Shown here: in pieces, positions 43,844 to 52,261 of the stretch
Layout: every line of letters begins with the position of its first letter
How positions within the stretch are numbered: position 1 is the first letter of the stretch
Origin: Deltaproteobacteria bacterium
GTDB lineage: Bacteria; Desulfobacterota; Syntrophobacteria; Syntrophobacterales; Syntrophobacteraceae
NCBI GenBank assembly: GCA_021780695.1
Contig: JAJXYD010000025.1
Coordinates: forward strand, 62,001 to 126,000
DNA: 64,000 nucleotides
Direction: 5' to 3'
Program-made: the position numbers and the translations under genes
Notes under the pieces: model-generated
What the model was told of the DNA's origin: nothing
Database searches by the model: none
Seen by the model: only the letters and a program-made list of their open reading frames with translations

Positions 43844-44614
43844 TTATCGAGAGAAATACTTCAGGAAATCAAAGAGTCTTTGAAAGTACTGGATACCAAC
43901 CCGCCCCCAGGGAACAAGGGTTATCGAGAAGAAAACCATACCGATAGTGATAGTAAGAGGAAAACTCGTCGCAATGACATTCATTTGAGGAGCGAATTTG
44001 GACATGAGTCCAAGGCCAAGATGTGTAAGAAGAAGCACAGCCAGAACGGGAGCGGCCAGTTTTACCGCCAGAATGAAGAGCGTGCCCGAAAGAAGGAGCA
44101 TTCTTTTGAACAAATCCGAACTGATGGCGAAAGAGCCGACCGGAATTGTCCTGAAACTGTGGACCAACAGGACAATGAGGGTAAGATGCCCGTTAATGGA
44201 CAGAAAGATTATGAAAGCCATCAGTTGTGTAAAAACCGATAGTACCGAGTCATTTGCCTTTCCATCCGGGGAGGCGGTTTGGGCAAAACCAAATCCCATC
44301 ATGAAGCTGATCAGATCGCCGGCGAATTGAAAGGCGCTCACAATGAGAAGCATGGAAAGAGAAAAGAGCACCCCAAAGATCAACTCACCGACAATTATGG
44401 GCGCCAATGCGGCGGGATCGAAGGGAAGCGGCGGGGTATAGCCCCGGACAATAGGGAAAAGCATCACGGAAAAGGCAACCACGACCAGGGCCTTGAACGG
44501 CCTGGGCACATGGGAGGAATTAAAAATCGGCAGCATGAAAAGAACGACGCTCAGACGAACTATGATCGCCAAGAGTATGGCAAGCTCGGCTATATTGACA
44601 TCAAAAGAGACCAC
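43844..44614 (-). CDS. fliR: Flagellar export gate protein FliR
   Basis: 256 residues, probably from GTG 44614; six or so membrane segments. Typical: RLSVVLFMLPIFNSSHVPRPFKALVVVAFSVMLFPIV at the N-terminal end and LAAPVLAVLLLTHLGLGLMSKFAPQMNVIATSFPLTITIG near the C-terminal end. It belongs to the FliP5Q4R1 core complex. Starts 5 nt after fliQ. Confidence 0.95.
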   Translation of the reverse strand: MVSFDVNIAELAILLAIIVRLSVVLFMLPIFNSSHVPRPFKALVVVAFSVMLFPIVRGYTPPLPFDPAALAPIIVGELIFGVLFSLSMLLIVSAFQFAGDLISFMMGFGFAQTASPDGKANDSVLSVFTQLMAFIIFLSINGHLTLIVLLVHSFRTIPVGSFAISSDLFKRMLLLSGTLFILAVKLAAPVLAVLLLTHLGLGLMSKFAPQMNVIATSFPLTITIGMVFFSITLVPWGRVGIQYFQRLFDFLKYFSR

Positions 44615-44619
44615 TGCGC

Positions 44620-44889
44620 TCAGCCTGAAATTCTGGGAATGCTAATAATTATCTGGTGCAAAAAGGAGGTGAGCTTTGAAAGCATCCAGGAGCCAAAAAT
44701 CAGCATAGCCAAAAAGGTTACGACAATTTTGGGAACGAAGGTGATGGTCATTTCCTGGATTTGCGTAACCGACTGGAACACGCTTATGACAATACCGACC
44801 ACCATGCTGAAACCCAGCACGGGCAAACAGACCATAAGCATTGTCAGGATAGCGTGTTTACCTAAAGTGATTATAAACTCATAGCTCAT
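44620..44889 (-). CDS. fliQ: Flagellar export gate protein FliQ
   Basis: 89 residues from ATG 44889 (AAAGGGGA upstream), the standard FliQ length. Two transmembrane helices; the VVGIVISVFQSVTQIQEMTITFVPKIV segment is highly conserved in FliQ/SctS. Forms part of the core gate with FliP and FliR. Confidence 0.95.
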   Translation of the reverse strand: MSYEFIITLGKHAILTMLMVCLPVLGFSMVVGIVISVFQSVTQIQEMTITFVPKIVVTFLAMLIFGSWMLSKLTSFLHQIIISIPRISG

Positions 44890-44956
44890 GGAAATCCCCT
44901 TTGCAGGGCTAAAAAAAGAAGTTGACCAAGTTAGTCCGCCCGCCAAATCGCCGCAT

Positions 44957-45757
44957 TCAGTGAAAGCTCTTTACGAGCGAGCCGATCAGCAGGGGCCAGC
45001 CATCCACCATTATGAAGAGCATGAGCTTAAACGGCAAAGATATCATAACGGGAGGCAGCATCATCATGCCCATGGAAAGAAGGATACTGGCCACCACCAT
45101 GTCCACGATTATGAAGGGAACGTAGAGCATGAAGCCAATCTGAAAGGCTTTTTTCAACTCACTTATCACGAAGGCCGGAATCACGGTCCAGATGGAAAGG
45201 GATTGAGCGTTTTTCGGTCTTGTATCCTGAGACAGGGAGACGAAAACAGCGAGGTCTTTCTCGCTTATTTGCCTTAGCATAAAATCCTTAAGAGGCGCTA
45301 TTCCGCGATCGATGAACTGGTCTGTGGAAATGGTGTGCTGTTCATAAGGCACGAGGGCCTGCCGGTCGATCTTCTGCCACACGGGCATCATTACGAAGAA
45401 AGTCAAAAAAAGGGACAGCCCGACCACCACCTGGTTGGGAGGGGCTTGCTGGGTGCCCAGAGCCGATCGCAGGAAAGAAAATACGACGGCAAACCGGGTA
45501 AAGCTGGTCATAAGGATGAGCAGAGCGGGGGCAAGGGAGAGGACCGTCAAGAGAAAGACTACCTGCAGGGCTCCGGAGACCTCCTGGGGACCTTTTACGC
45601 CGTCCAGGTTCAAATGCACGGCCGGCATATCGATACCCTCGGCGTGGGCCAACAGGGGATGGACGGTAAAATAGAAGACGGCAATCCCCAAAAGGATGGC
45701 GGGCAATATTGCCTGAGCTGACAACTGTTTGGCTTTATTTAAATAAAAGGAATTCAT
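44957..45757 (-). CDS. fliP: Flagellar export gate protein FliP
   Basis: 266 residues. An N-terminal signal-like hydrophobic segment (~12-33), then PALLILMTSFTRFAVVFSFLRSALGTQQAPPNQVVVGLSLFLTFFVM and the C-terminal AFQIGFMLYVPFIIVDMVVASILLSMGMMMLPPVMISLPFKLMLFIMVDGWPLLIGSLV. These are the FliP/SctR signatures. Forms the pentamer core of the export gate. Confidence 0.96.
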   Translation of the reverse strand: MNSFYLNKAKQLSAQAILPAILLGIAVFYFTVHPLLAHAEGIDMPAVHLNLDGVKGPQEVSGALQVVFLLTVLSLAPALLILMTSFTRFAVVFSFLRSALGTQQAPPNQVVVGLSLFLTFFVMMPVWQKIDRQALVPYEQHTISTDQFIDRGIAPLKDFMLRQISEKDLAVFVSLSQDTRPKNAQSLSIWTVIPAFVISELKKAFQIGFMLYVPFIIVDMVVASILLSMGMMMLPPVMISLPFKLMLFIMVDGWPLLIGSLVKSFH

Positions 45758-45763
45758 AAGATT

Positions 45764-46057
45764 CTAGCCCGAGTCACTGGCAGGATTACCGTCTTTGGCT
45801 GAGGGTTCCTCTAGAGAGAGAAGGCTCATATTCTGAGGCGAAATGCCTACCAGGACATTGCGCTGCCCGCAGACCTTGACCATGACGAGATGATGTCTGG
45901 GTCCAAAGGATTGTCTCGAGACGACCTCCATTTTTTGAGAAAGGGGTCTTCCGGACAGGTTTCCCCATCTTTTCAGCGCGTATGCAACAGCTAAAAAAAG
46001 ACCCACCACAAGCCCAAGGGCGCCAACCGTTTTGAAAAACAGCATCTCCGATGTCAT
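45764..46057 (-). CDS. fliO: Flagellar biosynthesis protein FliO
   Basis: 97 residues from ATG 46057; an in-frame extension to 46165 would overlap fliN but lacks support. One transmembrane helix (GALGLVVGLFLAVAYAL, about 11-27) followed by a small cytosolic domain with MEVVSRQSFGPRHHLVMVKVCGQRNVLVGISPQNMSLL, the FliO beta-barrel-like core. It helps FliP oligomerise. Its position between fliN and fliP is canonical. Confidence 0.85.
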   Translation of the reverse strand: MTSEMLFFKTVGALGLVVGLFLAVAYALKRWGNLSGRPLSQKMEVVSRQSFGPRHHLVMVKVCGQRNVLVGISPQNMSLLSLEEPSAKDGNPASDSG

Positions 46058-46127
46058 TTGCCCCAACTTTCCCCTTGCGGCGCGACCGCCGCAGAGCCCC
46101 TGCAACGCTTCTTCGCACGACCCGACT

Positions 46128-46445
46128 TCAGGCCAGCTGCTTGACGCGTTCGGTAGGACTGACAATATCGGTTATTCTCACGCCGAATTTTTCGTTGACC
46201 ACGACCGCCTCCCCCCGCGCAATGAGTTTCTGGTTTATAAGAATCTCCAGGGGTTCGCCGGCAAGCTTGCTGAGTTCGACAACAGACCCCTGACCCAGCT
46301 GCAACAGCTCGTTTACCAAGATCTTTGTTCTGCCCAGCTCGACCGAGATTTCCAGGGGAATATCCAACAGGAAATCAAGATCTTTAGCGCTTTTTTGCCC
46401 TGCCCCCTTCTCCAGATTGGGAAATTGAGCCTGATCGTTATCCAT
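46128..46445 (-). CDS. fliN: Flagellar motor switch protein FliN
   Basis: 105 residues: a short N-terminal linker, then the SpoA domain LLDIPLEISVELGRTKILVNELLQLGQGSVVELSKLAGEPLEILINQKLIARGEAVVVNEKFGVRITDIVSP. This is nearly the E. coli FliN core, so it forms the C-ring base and binds FliM. Lies 62 bp after fliM. Confidence 0.96.
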   Translation of the reverse strand: MDNDQAQFPNLEKGAGQKSAKDLDFLLDIPLEISVELGRTKILVNELLQLGQGSVVELSKLAGEPLEILINQKLIARGEAVVVNEKFGVRITDIVSPTERVKQLA

Positions 46446-46507
46446 TTTTTCATTCCTTATGGCGCATTACGCTAAATTGCGCTACCGGGTGTAATTATTG
46501 ATTTCGT

Positions 46508-47476
46508 TTATGCCTCACCCTCGACCTGGAAGGAAAACTTTCCATGGCAAATTCCAGGCATTGCCGTCAGTTTGGGAATCCCTTCGACCTTTATGCAAAT
46601 CGGTCGAGCCGCGTCATTATCGAGGAGGATAACATCGCCGATTTCCATATTCATTAAGTCCTCGCCTCGTAAGAAGGTGCTGCCCAGCTGGGCGGTCACA
46701 TTTACGGGCACCTCGCCAATCAGTTTTCTTAGGCGCAATATCCACTCCTCGTCAATTTCGAGCTGGTCGCTTTGAAAGCTGGCGTAGAGTTTGGATCTGA
46801 TCGGTTCGATTGTCGAATAGGGCAATACAATGGCCATCCTGCCCATCAAACGGTCCATTTCCAGTTCGAAGCGCACCACAATGACAACGTCGGTCGGGGG
46901 GATAATCGTTGCGAACTGGGGATTTATCTCAGACCGCACAAAGACGAAAGAAACGGGTATGACCGGCTGCCAGGCCTGATCGAGGTCTAACAAGACCTGT
47001 TCGACCACTTTATTTATGACCCGGTATTCGATCGAAGTAAAATCGCGCCCCTCTATCTTGTAGCTGCCCTTGCCCGTGCCTCCGAAAAAGCAGTCGACAA
47101 GATTGAAAATGAGGCGGCTTTCGATCATGAACAAGGCGTGGCCTCTTAGCGGCTCCATTTTAACGATATGCAGACTCGTAGGAACCGGCAGGGTCCGGAT
47201 GAATTCGCCAAATTTTATCATTTCCGCCTGGCATGCGTTTATGTCGAGCACTCTACGCAAAGCGCCGGAAATGGAAATGCGGTGGATTTTGGCGAACCTG
47301 TCGTTGATAATGTCCAGGGTAGGCATTCGTCCGCGCACGATCCGATCCTGATTTGTCAGATCGAAATTGCGAACATTATCCGCCGCAGTAGCCGTTTCCT
47401 GCGTGCCTTCTATCTGGCCGTCGGACAATCCCTTCAGCAGGGCATCGACTTCATCTTGGGAGAGTATCTTTTCCAT
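46508..47476 (-). CDS. fliM: Flagellar motor switch protein FliM
   Basis: 322 residues. It begins MEKILSQDEVDALLKGLSDG, the N-terminal CheY-P binding segment (in E. coli, DSILSQAEIDALL). The middle CheC-like domain follows (VRGRMPTLDIINDRFAKIHRISISGALRR), then the C-terminal SpoA domain. The presence of a CheY-binding end implies chemotactic control by CheY genes that are not in the window. Confidence 0.96.
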   Translation of the reverse strand: MEKILSQDEVDALLKGLSDGQIEGTQETATAADNVRNFDLTNQDRIVRGRMPTLDIINDRFAKIHRISISGALRRVLDINACQAEMIKFGEFIRTLPVPTSLHIVKMEPLRGHALFMIESRLIFNLVDCFFGGTGKGSYKIEGRDFTSIEYRVINKVVEQVLLDLDQAWQPVIPVSFVFVRSEINPQFATIIPPTDVVIVVRFELEMDRLMGRMAIVLPYSTIEPIRSKLYASFQSDQLEIDEEWILRLRKLIGEVPVNVTAQLGSTFLRGEDLMNMEIGDVILLDNDAARPICIKVEGIPKLTAMPGICHGKFSFQVEGEA

Positions 47477-47557
47477 GGGGGGCGCCGGCTTCCTCTATTT
47501 ATTCGAACCTGTCGGCGCTACAGCCGCGCCGTTGCCACCATCCAGCACGAAGAGGTA

Positions 47558-48016
47558 CTACTGGATGAGAAAATCGGTGAAATAGACATGAAGAACCTTT
47601 CCGCTGGTCAGGTTCTGGTTCAGTGACTGCTTTATAAGCTTTTTCAAACGGCGCTTATCATCGGCGGAGACAATATCGCCGGATTCCTGGCTGCTCAAGA
47701 TCGTCAAGATACTGTCTCTAAGTTGGGGATCGAGCGCCTTGCATTGGTCCGCGGCCGCCTTGGAGTCTAGCTGCAAGTCTATGGAAACCTTAAGAAATCT
47801 CTTCGAGCCGGGATCGGCGAGGTTAACAAGGAAAGTCGGCAAGGTATAGGAAACCGGAGTTTGTCCTTTTTCAACCGAGGCCTTCGCAGGGGTAGCGCCC
47901 ATAAATTTCATATAGACCACGGCTCCCCCCGCGCCTAACAAAACGACGAAAGCAACTACAATGATCAGGAGTTTACCGGACTTGGACCGTGTCTCTTTGG
48001 AGTCATCGTCACTCAT
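47558..48016 (-). CDS. fliL: Basal-body-associated protein FliL
   Basis: 152 residues: N-terminal cytosolic stub, a transmembrane helix (LLIIVVAFVVLLGAGGAVVYM, about 16-36), then a periplasmic stomatin-like domain with TLPTFLVNLADPGSKRFLKVSIDLQL, LRDSILTILSSQESGDIVSADDKRRLKKLIKQSLNQNL and the ending HVYFTDFLIQ. All are FliL hallmarks. It stabilises stators around the motor. First gene of the export/switch operon. Confidence 0.94.
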   Translation of the reverse strand: MSDDDSKETRSKSGKLLIIVVAFVVLLGAGGAVVYMKFMGATPAKASVEKGQTPVSYTLPTFLVNLADPGSKRFLKVSIDLQLDSKAAADQCKALDPQLRDSILTILSSQESGDIVSADDKRRLKKLIKQSLNQNLTSGKVLHVYFTDFLIQ

Positions 48017-48125
48017 TTTTAAAACCTTCCTCTAAAATCGGTTTACCTTCTCCGACATACTCGGGCACGCATCAGGAGAGCCGGCACGCAGCCCATCTCT
48101 TTGAAGCTGTTGGCATGAAGTAGTG

Positions 48126-48141
48126 AGCAATGAACATGCCA
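48126..48141 (-). promoter_or_regulatory. Sigma-54 promoter of the fliL operon
   Basis: Minus-strand TGGCATGTTCATTGCT has the invariant GG and GC with exact 10-bp spacing. It lies 110 bp before the fliL start, on the opposite strand to the flgD promoter found 284 bp away. The 513-bp gap 48017-48529 thus holds two divergent sigma-54 promoters. No coding sequence was recognised in the gap. Confidence 0.75.
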
Positions 48142-48424
48142 GAAGCCACACATATAAGCCCCAAGGGCGATAACAGCCGCAAACCGGCCTCAAACGCACG
48201 GCAAAGGGACCAATGGGCCGACGGGTTTATCCGATTTTTCGGTCAAGCTTTTGACGAGACGTTTGCCCCAAACTACCCTTTCGGCGACAAGAATAATCGG
48301 AGCCGCAATGAACTGGAAAAATGTGCAGGCCGGTAGGAAAAATATCCCCCTTTTTTTCGATAGGTCCAAGGAGGATGAATCTATATCTATATGTATTTTC
48401 TAACTTTTTAGGGGCATTAGATTG

Positions 48425-48440
48425 TGGCCCGACTATTGCT
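48425..48440 (+). promoter_or_regulatory. Sigma-54 promoter of flgD-flgE
   Basis: TGGCCCGACTATTGCT: GG at -24 and GC at -12 with correct spacing; C for A at the fifth position is a common variant. The flgD start follows 90 bp later. Confidence 0.7.
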
Positions 48441-48529
48441 CACTGGGCAGGTGTGGCTTCAGACCATTTACGAGATTTGCCGGTAGGGCCCAATTGGCTC
48501 TAACTCAAATACCTTCCGAGGAGATAGAG

Positions 48530-49255
48530 ATGTCTACAACGACCAGCACATCATCGACAAACACCACGCAATTGCTGCCGGGCATCGGCTCCAACTATCT
48601 TGCCTCCAACAGCGGCAGCTCTACTAGTGCCGCATCCAGCGGCACGCTCAGCGAGCAGGATTTTCTTACCCTTTTCACAGCCCAGTTGCAGAACCAGGAT
48701 CCGACAAATCCGATGCAATCCTACGAACTGGCCTCCCAACTTGCCCAATTCACCACGGTCGAACAGTTGACACAGGCCAACACGGAACTAAACGGCATCG
48801 AACAGTACTCGGGAGGCATAAATAACGGTCAGATTTCCTCTCTTGTCGGTAAAAACATTACGGCCCAGGACAATACGATGACCGTCAGTTCGGGAAAAGT
48901 CACAAACAGCCTCAACTACACGCTATCGACGCCGTCAACGGTCTCCTACACCGTAACGGACTCAAGCGGAGATGCGATCTATACGGGCAGCCTCGGTTCC
49001 CAGAGCGCGGGCTCCTACACTCTGCCCTGGAGCGCAACGGATTCGAGCGGCAACACGGTGGCCGACGGGTCGTATACGGTGACGGTAACGGCGACGCCAA
49101 CCGATGGCTCTTCGGCCGCGGCATCGGTTGCAACCACCATTCAGGGGTTGGTTTCTTCGTGCAACCTTAGCGCCAATCCCCCGACATACACGCTTTCGGG
49201 CACGAACGCGGCACAGATTCCGGTATCGAGCGTGTTGCAGGTGAGCGCCAATTAG
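48530..49255 (+). CDS. flgD: Hook-cap protein FlgD
   Basis: 241 residues from ATG 48530 with GAGGAG 8 nt upstream. After a Ser/Thr-rich start comes the FlgD core LSEQDFLTLFTAQLQNQDPTNPMQSYELASQLAQFTTVEQLTQAN (about 41-85), then the Ig-like/FLG domain with YTLSTPSTVSYTVTDSSGD and LPWSATDSSGNTVADGSYTVTVTA. It caps the growing hook. Usual partner of the flgE gene that follows. Confidence 0.93.
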   Translation: MSTTTSTSSTNTTQLLPGIGSNYLASNSGSSTSAASSGTLSEQDFLTLFTAQLQNQDPTNPMQSYELASQLAQFTTVEQLTQANTELNGIEQYSGGINNGQISSLVGKNITAQDNTMTVSSGKVTNSLNYTLSTPSTVSYTVTDSSGDAIYTGSLGSQSAGSYTLPWSATDSSGNTVADGSYTVTVTATPTDGSSAAASVATTIQGLVSSCNLSANPPTYTLSGTNAAQIPVSSVLQVSAN

Positions 49256-49425
49256 CATCCTTGGGAAAAAATGGGCAAAAGCCCGGCGCTGCCCGCGGGG
49301 AGGTTTCCGGATCGAGGCCGACGCTTCCAATAAGGGGACAGGCGCTGCATGGGCTGATCATAAAGAGGAATATTGATTTTAATTATCTGATTTTGATACC
49401 CGCGGAATAAGCAAAGGAGAAGCAG

Positions 49426-50217
49426 ATGGCGGCCAATATGATGTATACGGCAATGTCAGGGCTCGATGTCTTTAACGAGGCCCTTTCGGTGACAAGCAAC
49501 AACATCGCCAATGCAAACACGACCGCATATAAATCGCAAAACCTGGATTTTGGCGACATGGTGAGCGGATTGATGCAGACGGTTTACAGCGACGATACCT
49601 CGCAGGGCGTAGGAGCCACAATACTTGGCACGACAGCGGACCAATCAACCGGAGTGGAGGAAAAGACCAATACATGGTCGGATTTAATGCTTCAGGGAGG
49701 TGGGTTCTTCGAAGTGGAAAATCCAGCGACAACCACTGATTACTATACCCGGGACGGGTCGTTTCAGGTCAACTCGGCCGGCAATCTAACGGATATGGAC
49801 GGCAACGACGTGCTCGATGCCAAGGGCAATGTCATAAATGTTGGAAACCCGGCGACAACAACTTATACCAGCTATTCCATAGACCAGTCCGGTGTTGTAT
49901 GGGGAGTTCAAGCCAATGGGTCTCAAACCTCGATCGCCCAGATCGGAGTTACCACATTTTCCAACCCCAGCGCTCTTGTCTCGGACGGAAACAACCTGTT
50001 GAGCCCCGGAGTCAACTCCGGAACGCCCATTTTGGGAACGGCCGGCTCGGGCATGGCAGGCACGGTAATATCGGGAGCCCTCGAGATGTCCAACGTAGAC
50101 CTTACCCAACAAATGGTGGATCTGATCAATTACCAGGCCGACTACCAGGCCAACTCAAAATCCATAGCAACCGGGGACAACATCCTCCAGACGGTGGTTA
50201 ACCTGATACAAGGATAA
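49426..50217 (+). CDS. flgE: Short hook protein FlgE
   Basis: 263 residues, while FlgE is usually 400 or more. N-terminal MSGLDVFNEALSVTSNNIANANTTAYKSQNLDFGDMV and C-terminal LEMSNVDLTQQMVDLINYQADYQANSKSIATGDNILQTVVNLI are FlgE-type ends, with GGGFFEVENPATTTDYYTRDGSFQVNSAGN between. It lacks the D2/D3 outer domains and is the size of FlgG (261). Being directly downstream of flgD makes it the hook protein by context. A second, larger flgE elsewhere cannot be excluded. AAAGGAG precedes the start. Confidence 0.8.
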   Translation: MAANMMYTAMSGLDVFNEALSVTSNNIANANTTAYKSQNLDFGDMVSGLMQTVYSDDTSQGVGATILGTTADQSTGVEEKTNTWSDLMLQGGGFFEVENPATTTDYYTRDGSFQVNSAGNLTDMDGNDVLDAKGNVINVGNPATTTYTSYSIDQSGVVWGVQANGSQTSIAQIGVTTFSNPSALVSDGNNLLSPGVNSGTPILGTAGSGMAGTVISGALEMSNVDLTQQMVDLINYQADYQANSKSIATGDNILQTVVNLIQG

Positions 50218-50234
50218 TTTGGGGCAGTTTTTCC

Positions 50235-50270
50235 AATAAACCGCGCCGGGGTAGCCCGGCGCGGTTTATT
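50235..50270. terminator. Strong bidirectional terminator, flgE and cbiO
   Basis: AATAAACCGCGCCGGG (50235-50250) is perfectly complementary to 50255-50270 around the loop GTAG, a 16-bp stem. It is followed on the plus strand by TTATTT. It ends flgE transcription (stop at 50217) and lies immediately after the cbiO stop on the minus strand, so it can serve both. Confidence 0.92.
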
Positions 50271-51116
50271 TTATTTCGCGGGCTTTCGTCCAATCTGGTC
50301 GAGAAGCATTTTTTTGGCCTGCCCTATGGTAAGAGGACTGGACGGGAAACCGACTTCGCCGTCGCGCTCCAGCAGTTCGGCCAGATGGGCTACGCGAGGC
50401 AATCTCAAATTGTGAGCGCGAATCAAATCCTTCCTGGAAAAAACCTCGGCAGTAGAACCCGAGACCACGATCCGGCCCGCATCCATGACATAAACGTTGT
50501 CGGCCATAAGAGGGACGCAGTCGACATCGTGTGTGGCAAAAACCAGAGTTATCCCGAGTTCCCGGTTGATTCGATTCAGCAACCCTATAATTTTTGCCGC
50601 TCCAATGGGATCAAGAGCTCCCGTTGGCTCATCGAGCACCAGGACCTCGGGCTGCATGGCGAGCACACTGGCCAGGGCCACCCGTTTTTTTTCGCCTCCG
50701 CTCAAGTTGAACGGACTTTTGTTTTCAAAACCCGAAAGCCCCACGACTTCAAGTGCCCACCCGATAAGGTCTTCGAGGCGGTTTGGGGCCAGGCCCAGGT
50801 TAATGAGCCCATAAGCTATCTCCTGGCGCACAGTTGCGGAAAACAGCTGATCGTCGGGGTCCTGAAAGACCATTCCCACCATGCGCCGCACTTCTTTGAG
50901 GTAGTTTTTTACAACAGGCCTGCCTTTTACCAAAACGGTTCCGCCGCTTGGCTGCAAAAGACCGTTAAACATCTGGAAAAGAGTCGATTTACCCGCTCCA
51001 TTGGGACCAAGAACGGCAACCCTTTGGTGGGCGCCAACGCAGAGGTCCACGCCTGCCAGGGCCTTGGTGCCGTCGGGGTAGAGGTACTCAACCTTTGAGA
51101 GTTCTATAAGATCCAA
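50271..51116 (-). CDS. cbiO: Cobalt ECF transporter ATPase CbiO
   Basis: 281 residues from TTG 51116. Walker A GPNGAGKST (37-45), ABC signature LSGGEKKRVALA (~139-150), Walker B VLVLDEPTGALDP and the switch His in FATHDVD. Drives uptake by the CbiMNQ membrane part. It overlaps cbiQ by 13 nt. Last gene of the riboswitch-led operon. Confidence 0.93.
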   Translation of the reverse strand: MDLIELSKVEYLYPDGTKALAGVDLCVGAHQRVAVLGPNGAGKSTLFQMFNGLLQPSGGTVLVKGRPVVKNYLKEVRRMVGMVFQDPDDQLFSATVRQEIAYGLINLGLAPNRLEDLIGWALEVVGLSGFENKSPFNLSGGEKKRVALASVLAMQPEVLVLDEPTGALDPIGAAKIIGLLNRINRELGITLVFATHDVDCVPLMADNVYVMDAGRIVVSGSTAEVFSRKDLIRAHNLRLPRVAHLAELLERDGEVGFPSSPLTIGQAKKMLLDQIGRKPAK

Positions 51117-51928
51117 TTGTGTGACCAGCCCTTCGAAGCGAGTGCAAAATTAAAAACGAGCAAGGCTGCCAGAATCAAGCCGGCCATGACTCCGGTGAAA
51201 ATATCCCTTGCCGGAATGGGGCCGGTAAAGTAGGGCTGAGTCTGAGAGTCTTCGTCATAGCCCCTGGCAAGCATGGCCTTGTAAATCCTCACACTGCGGT
51301 CGAAACTTTTAACCATCAGGTTGCCGGCAACGGCCCCCAGATCTTTTGCCTGTCGATACCAGGGCAGCCCATCGCCGCCCCGGGCGCGTTGGGCTTTACG
51401 CATGGTCGCGCTGGATTCGGCAAGTGAGAGAGCGTATCGGAAGATCATCTCGGCCAGGTCGATAATCAGGGCCGGAATTTTTACCAACCGCAACGTGGCC
51501 AGAATCTCGACCATTGGAGTCGAAAAGGATAGCAACATGGCCAGAGAAACCGTTGCGAGAATACGCAGCATGATCAGAAAACCAAGAATTATGCCTTCCC
51601 TATAAACGCACAAGGACCAGTGCCACAAATTTATCTTGAAATAGAGCGTATGCCCGGTGCTGAACACCAAACTCGCCAACACCAGCCACCCCACGCCAAA
51701 GGGAACGACCATGCGCCAGAGCACTTTTTTAAGCGGCAACCGCAAAGTGGCCATAAGCGCCAGGGCGGTGACCAAGGCTCCGGCCGCGCAAGGCCAGCCC
51801 GTAAGACAGCTCACAATAACTATGGCGGTAAAAAGCACCAGGGTCTTTATGCGTCCGTCCAGACGGCAAAGGTAGGGTGCCGGCCCGCTCTTCGTATTAT
51901 GCGCGAAAACTTCCATAGCGAACGCCAT
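51104..51928 (-). CDS. cbiQ: Cobalt ECF transporter transmembrane protein CbiQ
   Basis: 274 residues. Several hydrophobic helices; the coupling motifs are RLVKIPALIIDLAEMIFRYALSLAESSATMRKAQRARGG (about 155-194) and FDRSVRIYKAMLARGYDE (~214-231), the A-R-G-type helices that contact CbiO. Starts at ATG 51928 or an ATG four codons later. 12 bp after the CbiN-like gene. Confidence 0.92.
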   Translation of the reverse strand: MAFAMEVFAHNTKSGPAPYLCRLDGRIKTLVLFTAIVIVSCLTGWPCAAGALVTALALMATLRLPLKKVLWRMVVPFGVGWLVLASLVFSTGHTLYFKINLWHWSLCVYREGIILGFLIMLRILATVSLAMLLSFSTPMVEILATLRLVKIPALIIDLAEMIFRYALSLAESSATMRKAQRARGGDGLPWYRQAKDLGAVAGNLMVKSFDRSVRIYKAMLARGYDEDSQTQPYFTGPIPARDIFTGVMAGLILAALLVFNFALASKGWSHNWIL

Positions 51929-51940
51929 CCTCCCTGCCCT

Positions 51941-52258
51941 CTACCTGGGCGGTTCTTCGAACAGCCTTTTCCAGTTGTGCCCAACGATCATGCCGGCAAA
52001 GAAATTGGCAACCGAAAAAGCACCCACCTCGGCGTCTCCGGGCAACTCTATGAAAGGATGAGATTTGACGTGAGCGGCCAGGGAGGCCATCTGGTTTACC
52101 ATGTCATCGGTGCCCCCGCCCGCCATGTTATGCATATCCATATACTTGGCTACGATAAAAATCGCGGCAAGTACGGCAAACATAATCGTCAACATCCAAC
52201 GGGTAAAAGGATCAAACCAGGGAACATTTTTAGCGCTGTTTTCCTCGGCTGTTTTCAC
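51941..52258 (-). CDS. CbiN-like small membrane subunit
   Basis: 105 residues, likely from GTG 52258. A transmembrane helix near the N terminus (WMLTIMFAVLAAIFIVAKY, about 21-39), a short extracytoplasmic stretch, and a second weakly hydrophobic part (VANFFAGMIVGHNW). CbiN has two helices around a short loop and is needed for cobalt movement through CbiM; size and place between cbiM and cbiQ fit. Identity to CbiN is not obvious, so this is by context. Confidence 0.6.
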   Translation of the reverse strand: MKTAEENSAKNVPWFDPFTRWMLTIMFAVLAAIFIVAKYMDMHNMAGGGTDDMVNQMASLAAHVKSHPFIELPGDAEVGAFSVANFFAGMIVGHNWKRLFEEPPR

Positions 52259-52261
52259 GGT

